A stretch of 64,000 nt of DNA from assembly GCF_035999195.1 (NCBI RefSeq), contig NZ_DASYGY010000007.1:62001-126000 (forward strand), given 5' to 3'. The DNA is from Pseudoxanthomonas sp. Its GTDB lineage: Bacteria; Pseudomonadota; Gammaproteobacteria; Xanthomonadales; Xanthomonadaceae. Positions 42,588-50,611 of the stretch are shown piece by piece. The translations under genes were made by a program, and so were the position numbers. The notes under the pieces were generated by a model. It was given only the letters and a program-made list of their open reading frames with translations, did not search any database and was not told the DNA's origin. Each line of letters starts with the position of its first letter. Position 1 is the first letter of the stretch.

Positions 42588-44526
42588 CGCGCCCACGCTG
42601 GACCGCCTCAGTCGCCAGTGGACACTGGCGGCTGCGGGCGCCTGCCTGCTGCCGCTGCTGCTGCAATTGCCGCCGATGCTGGCGTTCGGCATCGGCGCCA
42701 CCGGCGTGGTGCTCGCGCTGGCGTCGTGGCGTCGTCCCCTGCCCGGCCTGTTGAGGGCGCTGCTTGCGCTGGCCCTGGTCGCGGCGGTGATGTCGGTGAT
42801 GGGCATGCAGTTCGGCCGCGATACCGGCTGTGCGCTGCTCGCCGGCATGCTGGCGATCAAGCCGACCGAGACCCGCACGCTACGCGACAACCGCAGCCTG
42901 CTCGGCTTCGCCCTGTTCGCCCCCTTCGCGGCCTTCCTGCTCGACCAGGGCCCGCTCAGCATGGGGCTGGGCCTGGCCAGCGTGCTGGGCGCGCTGGTGG
43001 CGCTGCATCGGCTTGCCGATGCCGAGGCGGTTTCGCTGGCGGGCGTGGCGCGCCCCCTGCAACAGGCGCGGGAGATCGGCAAGCTGGTCGCCATCGGCGT
43101 GCCGCTGGTGCTGGCGGCATTCTGGCTGTTCCCGCGCTTTCCGTCGCCGCTCTGGGGCGTGCCGGAGCGTGCTCTGGCGAAACCGGGGCTCAGCGACGAC
43201 ATGTCGCCCGGCAGCTATCTCGACCTCATCGCCGACGAAGCACCCGCGCTGCGCGTGCAGTTCTTCGGCGCCACGCCCCCCACCAGCCAGATGTACTGGC
43301 GCGGTCCGGTGCTGACGGATTTCGACGGCCGCACCTGGACGCGCCGCGACGCAGTGCCCGGCATGCCGCCGCCCGCGACCACCCGCGCGGCGGTGACCTG
43401 GGACTATCAGATGGACGTGGAGCCCAGCGACCGTCGCGACCTGGTGGCGCTGGACCTGCCGACCGCGACCCCGGAGGGCGCTTCGATGGCGCACGACTTC
43501 AGCATGGCGACGCCGGCGCCCCTCAGCTCGCTGACGCGCTGGCGCCTGCAGTCGTCGCTGCCCACGCAGTTCGAGGCGGACCTGCCGGCGTCGCGACGCG
43601 CCCAGGCCCTGCGGCTGCCTGCGGGCTTCAATCCGCGCACCCGTGCGCTGGGCGCGCAATGGCGCCGCGAGGCCGGCGGCAACGATGCCGCGATCGTCGC
43701 GCGCGCCCTGCAGTGGATCCGCGCCGACTTCGCCTACACGCTGGACACGCCATTTCCCGGCCGCGACACGGTCGACGAGTTCCTCTTCGACCAGCAGGAG
43801 GGATTCTGCGAGCACTTCAGCTCGTCCTTCGTATTCCTGATGCGATCCGCGGGCATACCGGCCCGCGTGGTCACCGGGTATACCGGCGGTACCTACAACC
43901 CGCTCGGCCGCTACTGGGTGGTGCGCAACATGGATGCGCATGCCTGGGCGGAAGTGTGGATGCCCCAACGCGGCTGGGTCCGCGTGGACCCGACGGCGGC
44001 GGTCGCGCCGGAAAACATCTACGACACGCTGGAAGATCGCCTGGGCGCCGGCGGTGCGGTGGGCGCCATGGCGAACCTGATCGGCGCCGACAACCTCGGC
44101 CAAGTGGGCGACTGGCTGCGCCGCGGCTGGAACGACCTGGTGCTGGGCTTCGATGCCCGGCGGCAGGCGCGCCTGCTCGAACGCTTCGGCGCCGGGCGAC
44201 TCGGCGGAGGCGCACTGACGGCGCTGTTCGGCCTGTTTGCCATGACGGCGCTGGCCTGGATGGGCTGGCTGCTGGCACGCGGCGAACGCGAACGCGATCC
44301 ACTGCTGCGCGCCTGGCATCGGCTCGCCGCACGCTACGCGCGGCACGGACTGGGCCGCGAACCGTACGAGAGCCCGGCCGACTGGACGCGCCGGCTCTCC
44401 GCGGCACGTCCGCAGGCCGCGCAGGCACTGGGTTCGCTCAGCCGGCGTTTCGCCGATGCGCGCTACGCTCCGAATGAGGGAGACCACCGCGCACTGATCG
44501 AAGACCTGCGCCGGCACCGCCCATAA
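42574..44526 (+). CDS. TgpA-like membrane transglutaminase (DUF3488 + transglutaminase)
   Basis: The 650-residue protein has about six N-terminal membrane helices (DUF3488) and a periplasmic transglutaminase domain with the triad Cys412 (FCEHFSSSF), His456 (DAHAWAEVW) and Asp472 (RVDPT). One further helix (TALFGLFAMTALAWMGWLL) and a cytosolic tail (DUF4129-like, SPADWTRRLSAARPQ) complete it. Family member TgpA is essential in Pseudomonas aeruginosa. ATG at 42574 overlaps the DUF58 gene. Confidence 0.9.
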   Translation: MKPTDAPTLDRLSRQWTLAAAGACLLPLLLQLPPMLAFGIGATGVVLALASWRRPLPGLLRALLALALVAAVMSVMGMQFGRDTGCALLAGMLAIKPTETRTLRDNRSLLGFALFAPFAAFLLDQGPLSMGLGLASVLGALVALHRLADAEAVSLAGVARPLQQAREIGKLVAIGVPLVLAAFWLFPRFPSPLWGVPERALAKPGLSDDMSPGSYLDLIADEAPALRVQFFGATPPTSQMYWRGPVLTDFDGRTWTRRDAVPGMPPPATTRAAVTWDYQMDVEPSDRRDLVALDLPTATPEGASMAHDFSMATPAPLSSLTRWRLQSSLPTQFEADLPASRRAQALRLPAGFNPRTRALGAQWRREAGGNDAAIVARALQWIRADFAYTLDTPFPGRDTVDEFLFDQQEGFCEHFSSSFVFLMRSAGIPARVVTGYTGGTYNPLGRYWVVRNMDAHAWAEVWMPQRGWVRVDPTAAVAPENIYDTLEDRLGAGGAVGAMANLIGADNLGQVGDWLRRGWNDLVLGFDARRQARLLERFGAGRLGGGALTALFGLFAMTALAWMGWLLARGERERDPLLRAWHRLAARYARHGLGREPYESPADWTRRLSAARPQAAQALGSLSRRFADARYAPNEGDHRALIEDLRRHRP

Positions 44527-44543
44527 CCCGCTGGAGACTGGCC

Positions 44544-45056
44544 ATGAACCTTCGCTTCGCCACCGTCGTCGCAGCCGCCGCGCTGCTTTCCGCCTGCGCG
44601 AGCGCCCCCGCGCCGCTGCAGGGCAGCTTCACCCCGGTCAATCCGCGCGACTCGGTCGGTACTCCGCAGGTGGGCGCGCCGGTGCGCTGGGGTGGCCGCA
44701 TCATCAGCACCACGCCGGGCCAGAACGCGACCTGCTTCCAGCTCGTGTCGCGCCCGCTGAATGCGACCGGGCGGCCGATGGCCACGGCGCCGGACGCGAC
44801 CGACGGCCGCTTCATCGCCTGCCGCGCCGGCTTCTACGACCCGGCGGTGTTCGCCGAGGGCCGCGAAGTGACCTTCGTGGGCAAGATCGAGGGCTATGAA
44901 AGCACCCGCATCGGCGAGTACGACTACCAGCTGCCGCGTGTCGCGGCCGACGTGGTCTACCTGTGGCCGGAAGTGCGCGAAGTCGAAGTGGTCCGCCCCT
45001 ATCCCTACTACGATCCCTTCTGGGGTCCGCGCTGGGGCCGCTGGGGCTGGTGGTGA
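44544..45056 (+). CDS. Slp-family outer-membrane lipoprotein
   Basis: The 170-residue protein has a lipoprotein signal peptide with lipobox LLSAC (Cys 18). The domain resembles starvation-inducible Slp (VRWGGRIISTTPGQNATCFQLVSRPL, REVTFVGKIEGYESTRIGEYDYQLP). The C-terminus is a Tyr/Trp/Pro/Gly-rich tail (YPYYDPFWGPRWGRWGWW). Outer-membrane location is expected. It follows the TgpA gene by 17 bases and ends at a strong bidirectional terminator. Confidence 0.88.
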   Translation: MNLRFATVVAAAALLSACASAPAPLQGSFTPVNPRDSVGTPQVGAPVRWGGRIISTTPGQNATCFQLVSRPLNATGRPMATAPDATDGRFIACRAGFYDPAVFAEGREVTFVGKIEGYESTRIGEYDYQLPRVAADVVYLWPEVREVEVVRPYPYYDPFWGPRWGRWGWW

Positions 45057-45076
45057 ATCCACGGCACCATGAACGG

Positions 45077-45104
45077 AAAAAGCCGCTCGATGAGCGGCTT
45101 TTTT
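45077..45104. terminator. Bidirectional terminator between slp-like gene and hinT
   Basis: AAAAAGCCGCT and AGCGGCTTTTTT pair around a five-base loop with A and T tracts, located between convergent genes. Confidence 0.88.
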
Positions 45105-45128
45105 GTTCTCTTTCGTTTCCCCGTGCGA

Positions 45129-45482
45129 TCAGCCCGGCGTGCCGAAACGACCCAGCGGCGCACCGGCGAGCAGGTGCAGATGGATGTGGAACACGGTCTG
45201 CCCGGCATCCTCACGGCAGTTCATGACGACCCGGTAACCGTCCTGCGCGAAGCCTTCGCGGCGCGCGTAATGCGCCGCCGCCAGCGCCAGCTTGCCGATC
45301 AGGTGCGACTGCTCCGGACGCACGTCGTCGAGCGTGGGGATCGCCTCGTTCTTCGGAATGAAGAGCACGTGCACCGGCGCCTGCGGTGCGATGTCCTTGA
45401 AGCCGAGGACGTCGTCGTCCTCGTAGACGATGGTGGCCGGAATCTCCCGGCGGATGATCCTGGCGAAGATGGTGTCGGTCAT
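45129..45482 (-). CDS. hinT: HIT family purine nucleoside phosphoramidase
   Basis: The 117-residue protein has the histidine triad HIHLHLLAG near the C-terminus and the N-terminal IFARIIRREIPATIVYEDDD typical of HinT. It hydrolyses adenosine phosphoramidates. ATG at 45482 directly follows a heptamer repeat spacer. It is convergent with the slp-like gene. Confidence 0.95.
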   Translation of the reverse strand: MTDTIFARIIRREIPATIVYEDDDVLGFKDIAPQAPVHVLFIPKNEAIPTLDDVRPEQSHLIGKLALAAAHYARREGFAQDGYRVVMNCREDAGQTVFHIHLHLLAGAPLGRFGTPG

Positions 45483-45487
45483 GTGGC

Positions 45488-45512
45488 GGGATTCGGGATT
45501 CGGGATTCGGGA
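45488..45512. repeat. GGGATTC tandem heptamers upstream of hinT
   Basis: Three perfect GGGATTC units and a partial fourth lie five bases before the hinT start codon on the minus strand. They belong to the same repeat family as near 8050 and 14050. Confidence 0.88.
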
Positions 45513-45576
45513 GCATAGCGCTTGCCATGGCGGATCGTGGCGAGGCAACCACGTTCCTCCGTTCCGCATCCTGCCA

Positions 45577-46173
45577 TCACGCCATTTCGCTGCGACCGCC
45601 GAAGGCATGCGCCAGCGTGCCGCGGTCCACGTATTCCAGTTCGCCGCCCAGCGGCACGCCGTGTGCCAGCCGGCTGGGACGCACGCCCTGCTGGCGCGCC
45701 AGCTGTGCCAGGTAGTGCGCGGTGGCCTCGCCCTCGACGGTGGGATTGGTGGCGATGATCAGTTCGGTCACTTCGCCCTGCGCCAGCCGCGCGGAGAGTG
45801 CATCCAGTCCCAGTTCGCGTGGGCCGATGCCATCCAGCGGCGAGAGCCGTCCGTGCAGCACGAAGTACACGCCGCGGTAGCCGGTGGCCTGTTCGATCGC
45901 CAGGCGGTCTGAAGGGGATTCCACGATGCACAGCTGGTGGCGGTCGCGGCTGCTGCTGGCGCACAGCGCGCAGATGTTGCTCTCGGTGAAATCACGGCAC
46001 TGAGCGCAGTGGCCGATGTGCTCCAACGCCTCGGCCAGCACCGCGGCCAGGCGCTTGCCGCCCTCCCGCTCGCGGTCGAGCAGGTGATAGGCCATGCGTT
46101 GCGCGGTCTTCTGGCCGACACCGGGCAGGACGCGCAACGACTCGATGAGCTGTTCGAGCAGCGGACTGGACAT
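45577..46173 (-). CDS. recR: Recombination protein RecR
   Basis: The 198-residue protein has a helix-hairpin-helix (LRVLPGVGQKTAQRMAYHLL), a zinc finger (CAQCRDFTESNICALC) and a Toprim domain (LCIVESPSDRLAIEQ, ELIIATNPTVEGEATAHYL). It joins RecO in RecA loading. It is downstream of ybaB and dnaX in the usual order. Confidence 0.97.
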   Translation of the reverse strand: MSSPLLEQLIESLRVLPGVGQKTAQRMAYHLLDREREGGKRLAAVLAEALEHIGHCAQCRDFTESNICALCASSSRDRHQLCIVESPSDRLAIEQATGYRGVYFVLHGRLSPLDGIGPRELGLDALSARLAQGEVTELIIATNPTVEGEATAHYLAQLARQQGVRPSRLAHGVPLGGELEYVDRGTLAHAFGGRSEMA

Positions 46174-46227
46174 GGTGATCCGGGAACCGTCGGCGGACGC
46201 GCCGCCGTCAGCCGGTTCCCGCCGGCA

Positions 46228-46548
46228 TCAGAACGGCATCTTCATGCCCGGCGGCAGCGGCATACCGGCCGTGGCGGCGCCCATGCGCGACTTCGATTCC
46301 GCGTCGACCTTGTTGGAGGCATCGTTGAACGCGGCGGCGATCAGGTCCTCCAGCATCTCCGCATCGGACAGAAGCGAGGGATCGATGCGGATCTTGCGGC
46401 ACTCCTTGGCGCCGGTCAGCGTCACGCTGACCATGCCGCCGCCGGCGTTGCCGGTGACTTCCAGCTTGGCGAGTTCTTCCTGGGCGCGCTGCAGGTTCTC
46501 CTGCATCTTCTGCGCCTGCTGCATCAGTTGGGCGATGTTTCCACGCAT
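46228..46548 (-). CDS. YbaB/EbfC family nucleoid-associated protein
   Basis: The 106-residue protein starts MRGNIAQLMQQAQKMQENLQ and shows the YbaB core VTLTGAKECRKIRIDPSLL. The C-terminus is rich in Gly, Met and Pro. It binds DNA as a dimer. ATG at 46548 lies seven bases after the dnaX stop, and recR follows. Confidence 0.95.
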   Translation of the reverse strand: MRGNIAQLMQQAQKMQENLQRAQEELAKLEVTGNAGGGMVSVTLTGAKECRKIRIDPSLLSDAEMLEDLIAAAFNDASNKVDAESKSRMGAATAGMPLPPGMKMPF

Positions 46549-46555
46549 GTCGTGA

Positions 46556-48310
46556 TCACTCTTCGTAAGGTCGGATGGAATCCGGCACGAGCCTGGCGCC
46601 ATGCTGCTGCATCAGCTGCCGCACGTCCGGATGGTTCATGAAGGTTTCTTCGGCCAGGGTCTGGCGCTCGTCGCGCTGCCGGTGGCTGCGCTGCTTCAGC
46701 GTCTCGCCATCGGCGCTGGTCGCGGCGAAGGCGAGCCGCGGTGCCACGCCGTAGCGGCTGGCGATGGCATCGCCCAGTTCGCTGAGCGTGCGCTCCGATC
46801 GCAGGTAGTCGAAGCCGCTGTCCAGCGCCAAGGTCAGCGTGCCGTTGGCGTAACCGGCGAAGGCGACATTGTCGACCAGTTGCTTGCCGACGCCCTTGAG
46901 CCCGCAGGTACTCGCGAAATGCAGCCAGGTCTCGGCATCGGTGATGCCGATGTCGACCGGCATCGTGGTCGACGCCGCCGGGGCGACGACAGGGGCGGCC
47001 GCCACCGCCGGTTCGGCGGGACGCCACGGCGGCACGTCGTCAACGGCGGCACGCGAGGGCGCGGGACGTTCCTCGCGCGCCATCTGCTGCGGCGGCATGA
47101 CCGGGTCGGGTGCGGCTGCCTTCGCCTGCACCGGCGCCAGTGTGCCGGCGGCGGACGATGACGCCGTCGACACCGAGGCCGGCATGGCGGCAGCAGGCGA
47201 TGTACGCGCCTCGCCCCGCATCTCGCCGGCCTGGGCCGGGCGGAATGCCAGCATCCGCAGCATGCTCATCTCGAAACCGGCGCGTCCGCTGGGCGCCAGA
47301 TGCAGGTCACGGCGGCCGTTGATCGCCATCTGGTACCAGAGCTGCACCACTTCCGGCCGCAGCTGTCCGGCGAAGGCGTCGACATCGACCCCTTCCGCGT
47401 CCACATCGGCCGACGGCACCAGCTGACGCACCTGGATGCGATGCAGCGCTTCGGCTACCGCGTCGAGTACGCCAGCCCAGTCGGGCGAGAACTCGGCCAG
47501 CCGCGCGACCACCCGCAGCAGTTCTTCGCCATCGCCCTGCGCCAGCGCCGCCAGCATGGCGCTGACCTGGGTGCGGTCCACCGTGCCCAGCATGGCGCGC
47601 ACGCCGTCCTCGCGCAGGGCGCCGCCGGCATAGGCGATGGCCTGGTCGAGCAACGACAGGCCATCGCGCAGCGAGCCGTCGGCGGCGCGCGCGAGCTGGG
47701 CGATGGCGGACGCATCCGCCTCGATGGCCTCCGCGCCGAGGATCTTCGTTATCTGGCCGCGGATCTGTTCCTCGTCCAGCCGCTTGAGGTTGAACTGCAG
47801 GCAGCGCGACAGCACGGTGACCGGCAGTTTCTGCGGATCGGTGGTGGCGAGCAGGAACTTGACGTGTTCCGGCGGCTCTTCCAGCGTCTTCAGCAGCGCA
47901 TTGAACGCCGCCTTCGACAGCATGTGCACTTCGTCGATCAGGTAGACCTTGAACTTGCCGCGCGAGGGCATGTACTGGGCGTTCTCGATCACTTCGCGCA
48001 CGTCGTCCACGCCGGTGTTGGACGCGGCGTCGATCTCCAGCAGGTCGATGTAGCGGCCGGCGTCGATGTCGAGGCAGGCCGGGCACTGGCCGCAGGGATC
48101 GGCGCTGGTGCCCTTCTCGCAGTTCAGCGACTTGGCGAAGATGCGGGCGATCGTGGTCTTGCCCACGCCGCGCGTGCCGGTGAACAGGAAGGCATGGTGC
48201 ACGCGGCCGCTGTCCAGGGCGTTGGTCAGCGCGCGGACCACGTGTTCCTGGCCCACCAGCTCGGCAAAACGCTTGGGACGCCACTTGCGGGCGAGGACGA
48301 GATAGGACAT
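46556..48310 (-). CDS. dnaX: DNA polymerase III subunits gamma and tau
   Basis: The 584-residue clamp-loader ATPase has Walker A GTRGVGKTTIARIFAKSL, a zinc module with four Cys (CEKGTSADPCGQCPAC), the DEVHML box and SRCLQFNLKRL. The C-terminal tau part is Ala/Pro-rich. ATG at 48310 starts MSYLVLARKWRPKRF. Coding sequence before it would run through the tRNA gene and is rejected. No clear slippery frameshift site was confirmed by eye. Confidence 0.97.
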   Translation of the reverse strand: MSYLVLARKWRPKRFAELVGQEHVVRALTNALDSGRVHHAFLFTGTRGVGKTTIARIFAKSLNCEKGTSADPCGQCPACLDIDAGRYIDLLEIDAASNTGVDDVREVIENAQYMPSRGKFKVYLIDEVHMLSKAAFNALLKTLEEPPEHVKFLLATTDPQKLPVTVLSRCLQFNLKRLDEEQIRGQITKILGAEAIEADASAIAQLARAADGSLRDGLSLLDQAIAYAGGALREDGVRAMLGTVDRTQVSAMLAALAQGDGEELLRVVARLAEFSPDWAGVLDAVAEALHRIQVRQLVPSADVDAEGVDVDAFAGQLRPEVVQLWYQMAINGRRDLHLAPSGRAGFEMSMLRMLAFRPAQAGEMRGEARTSPAAAMPASVSTASSSAAGTLAPVQAKAAAPDPVMPPQQMAREERPAPSRAAVDDVPPWRPAEPAVAAAPVVAPAASTTMPVDIGITDAETWLHFASTCGLKGVGKQLVDNVAFAGYANGTLTLALDSGFDYLRSERTLSELGDAIASRYGVAPRLAFAATSADGETLKQRSHRQRDERQTLAEETFMNHPDVRQLMQQHGARLVPDSIRPYEE

Positions 48311-48441
48311 GCCCACATTGTGCCACGCCCTGCCCTTCGTCCCTCCGCTCCCGGCGCTCCAGCCGGCTTCGCTTGTGGGCACCCCCCTGCGAAGGCTAGA
48401 ATCCACGCCCCTGAAAGCGTCCCCGGCCGCATTCAGGTCCC

Positions 48442-48534
48442 GGAGAGGTGTCCGAGTGGTTGAAGGAGCACGCCTGGAAAGTGTGTAAGCGTCTAAACCG
48501 CGCTTCGGGGGTTCGAATCCCCCTCTCTCCGCCA
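48442..48534 (+). tRNA. tRNA-Ser (anticodon GGA)
   Basis: The 93-base gene has a class II structure with a long variable arm (GTGTAAGCGTCTAAACCGCG region), TTCGAAT in the T loop and an encoded CCA end. The acceptor stem is GGAGAGG with TCTCTCC, with one G-U pair. The anticodon loop reads CTGGAAA, giving anticodon GGA. The gene is divergent from dnaX and is the integration target of the adjacent integrase gene. Confidence 0.95.
48508..48534 (+). other. Putative left attachment site (tRNA-Ser 3' end)
   Basis: An integrase gene reading away from the tRNA starts 85 bases after its CCA end, the typical layout when the 3' part of a tRNA gene serves as attachment core. The exact core length cannot be known without the right copy, which is not in this window. 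Confidence 0.4.
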
Positions 48535-48543
48535 GATCACGCA

Positions 48544-48570
48544 AACCCCTGACTCGTCAGGGGTTTTTCG
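48544..48570 (+). terminator. Terminator after tRNA-Ser
   Basis: ACCCCTGAC and GTCAGGGGT form a nine-base-pair stem with a two-base loop, followed by a T run. If the island begins inside the tRNA, this terminator is island DNA. Confidence 0.85.
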
Positions 48571-48618
48571 TTTCTGGCCCCGACCGGGTGCAGGACACAA
48601 ATCGGGACACATCTCCCG

Positions 48619-50127
48619 ATGCGCATTCCTCATCATTTGGTTCGTTCCTCCTCAGGGCTCTGGTCGTTTCGTCAGCGGGTTCCTGCTGACCTCCAAGAGC
48701 TGCTAGAGCGTCGCCTCATCAAACGCACCCTGCGCACGAGCGACCTCGGCGAGGCCCGCTTGCGCGCCCTTCTGCTGGCGTCCCGGTATGCTCAAGCCTT
48801 CATCAAGCTAAGGGACCGGCGGGTGGACAAGCTGGGGAAGAAAGAGGCCGAGGAATTGCTCGCCCGGCTGACGCAGACCGAGGGCCTCAAGGACCTCACC
48901 CTTCATCGGACGCGAGCCCCTGACGGAAGCGTTACCGAGCGCTGGCAGATCGACACGGACGAGGACCTGCGCCTCTTTCAGCAAGCCCAACGTCAGACGA
49001 ACGACCCCTTGCTGGATGCGGTCAACTCTCCCCTGTCACCGCGCGACTTCGCAGCGGCCAGGGCGAAGATCACCCCCATCACCCTGGCGGACGCTCGGGA
49101 CGGGTGGCTGGCAAGCCTTCAGGGCAGCACCCTGCCCAAGACCTTCACGATTAAGAGGACTGCGGTGGAGGCCTTGGTCCGGTTCCTGGGGAGCAAGACC
49201 AAGCTGCACACCATCACCCGCACGGACCTAGCCCGCTGGTATCAGCACATGCGCGATGAGGGGGCCTCTACCCCTACCCTGACCAACAAACAGTCGTATG
49301 TCGGGGGCAGGGGCGGCTTCTTCGAGTGGGCCCAAGCATCCGGCTATTTCCCAAAGGGCGACAATCCGGCGGCCGGCCATGTCTCGTATTCGATTCGGGA
49401 GAAGCGGGCCCGGAAGAAGTTCGGCTTCAAGGCCTATGACGCACACCAAGTCCAGGCGCTGTTCGCTCCGGCAGCCTTCGAGGGCTTGGCCCTGTCGGCC
49501 CGCTGGGCTTCGGTCATCGGTCTCTATACCGGCGCCAGAGCATCCGAGGTGGGCCAACTTCTGACCGGCGACGTCATCGAGGAAGACGGCCTGCTGTGTA
49601 TCAGGGTGTCCGACGAGGGCGAGCACCAAAAGGTGAAGACGGAGGTCAGCCTGCGAACCGTGCCCGTGCACCCGGACTTGCTGGCACTGGGCTTCCGGGA
49701 GTGGGTCGATGGGCTGCGGGCAGCCGGCGCTGAACGTCTGTTTCCGGCCGCGAGGGCGGATGCGAAGAACGGGCAAGGCAACTGGATCACGAAAGCCTTT
49801 GGGCGCCACATTTCGCAAGTTGGCAAGAACTGGCCGACCGCAAAACGTGGCTTCCACTCGCTGAGAAAGACGGTCATCCAGTCGCTCCAAGGCGCGGGTG
49901 TGCCGTCGGAACTGCGCGCCCAGCTGGTGGGCCACGAACTCGACGACGAGCACCACTCGACGTATAGCCGCGATTTCACCGTGCGCGAAAAGCTTCACGG
50001 CCCCGGCCCCACGACCCCAGGACTCGATGCGCTGAACTTTGGATTGAATCTTCCCGCGCTCGCACAACTGTTACTCGACACCGCACCGAAACCACGCGCT
50101 GGACGCAAGCGCTTGGTAAATAGTTGA
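48619..50127 (+). CDS. int: Tyrosine site-specific integrase (island integrase)
   Basis: The 502-residue recombinase should integrate and excise the element at tRNA-Ser. The N-terminus (MRIPHHLVRSSSGLWSFRQR) matches the DUF6538 module common in such integrases. A core-binding domain follows. The catalytic domain shows Arg307 (GLYTGARASEV), His413 and Arg416 (HSLRK), His439 (LVGHE) and the nucleophile Tyr449 (TYSRDF). All key residues are present, so it appears functional. Codon use is less GC-biased than in the core. It reads away from the tRNA gene, next to the left end of the element. Confidence 0.93.
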   Translation: MRIPHHLVRSSSGLWSFRQRVPADLQELLERRLIKRTLRTSDLGEARLRALLLASRYAQAFIKLRDRRVDKLGKKEAEELLARLTQTEGLKDLTLHRTRAPDGSVTERWQIDTDEDLRLFQQAQRQTNDPLLDAVNSPLSPRDFAAARAKITPITLADARDGWLASLQGSTLPKTFTIKRTAVEALVRFLGSKTKLHTITRTDLARWYQHMRDEGASTPTLTNKQSYVGGRGGFFEWAQASGYFPKGDNPAAGHVSYSIREKRARKKFGFKAYDAHQVQALFAPAAFEGLALSARWASVIGLYTGARASEVGQLLTGDVIEEDGLLCIRVSDEGEHQKVKTEVSLRTVPVHPDLLALGFREWVDGLRAAGAERLFPAARADAKNGQGNWITKAFGRHISQVGKNWPTAKRGFHSLRKTVIQSLQGAGVPSELRAQLVGHELDDEHHSTYSRDFTVREKLHGPGPTTPGLDALNFGLNLPALAQLLLDTAPKPRAGRKRLVNS

Positions 50128-50233
50128 ACCTGCCGACTAAACAGAAAAAGTGTGAAAAAGTTCCGGAGCACGCGCTTGCGCAAATCGCAAATGCTGTTTG
50201 GCTACGAGTCCCTCCCCTGCAGCAGGACTGCCC

Positions 50234-50560
50234 ATGCCAGACGCACAAATCCGTATCGCCGCTCAACTCTTGAGTGGAAGCCTCCATCGAGTGAGAAGCC
50301 TTAGCGCTGACGAGCGAACGGAAGATCTTCGACTCGCACTGGAACTCGCAGAGGAGCTTCTTCGGCAACGCGGGCGCGGCGTTCCGACTTTCGAGAACTC
50401 ACCGCCCACGTCCGAACTCGGCCCCAAGCTCACTGCAACGAAAGAGCGCCTCATTGAACGCGAGCCGCTTGCGCCCCTGGACACGCTCCTCGCCAATCGG
50501 CGTGGGCGAGCGCTAGAGGCCGCTGAGAGGCCTGGGCGCAAAGGACCCACGATCCACTGA
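50234..50560 (+). CDS. Hypothetical island protein, 108 residues
   Basis: AGGA lies seven bases before ATG at 50234. The protein is helical and charged (RIAAQLLSGSLHRVRSLSAD, LRLALELAEELLRQRGRG) with a basic C-terminus. It has no recognised domain. It lies between the integrase and the convergent relaxase gene; such small genes could encode an accessory or excision factor, but nothing in the sequence shows it. Confidence 0.55.
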   Translation: MPDAQIRIAAQLLSGSLHRVRSLSADERTEDLRLALELAEELLRQRGRGVPTFENSPPTSELGPKLTATKERLIEREPLAPLDTLLANRRGRALEAAERPGRKGPTIH

Positions 50561-50584
50561 CCTCGCTGCGCCCTTACCCATAAG

Positions 50585-50606
50585 AACGCCCCGCTAGCGG
50601 GGCGTT
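50585..50606. terminator. Bidirectional terminator after relaxase gene
   Basis: A perfect 22-base palindrome with arms AACGCCCCGCT and AGCGGGGCGTT lies between two convergent stops (50560 and 50612). Confidence 0.75.
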
Positions 50607-50611
50607 GTCAT

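Noticed and set aside
48311..48544. N-terminal extension of dnaX running through the tRNA gene (peptide AERGGFEPPKR)
   Set aside because: The peptide is the well-known false translation of tRNA-Ser. The true start is ATG at 48310.
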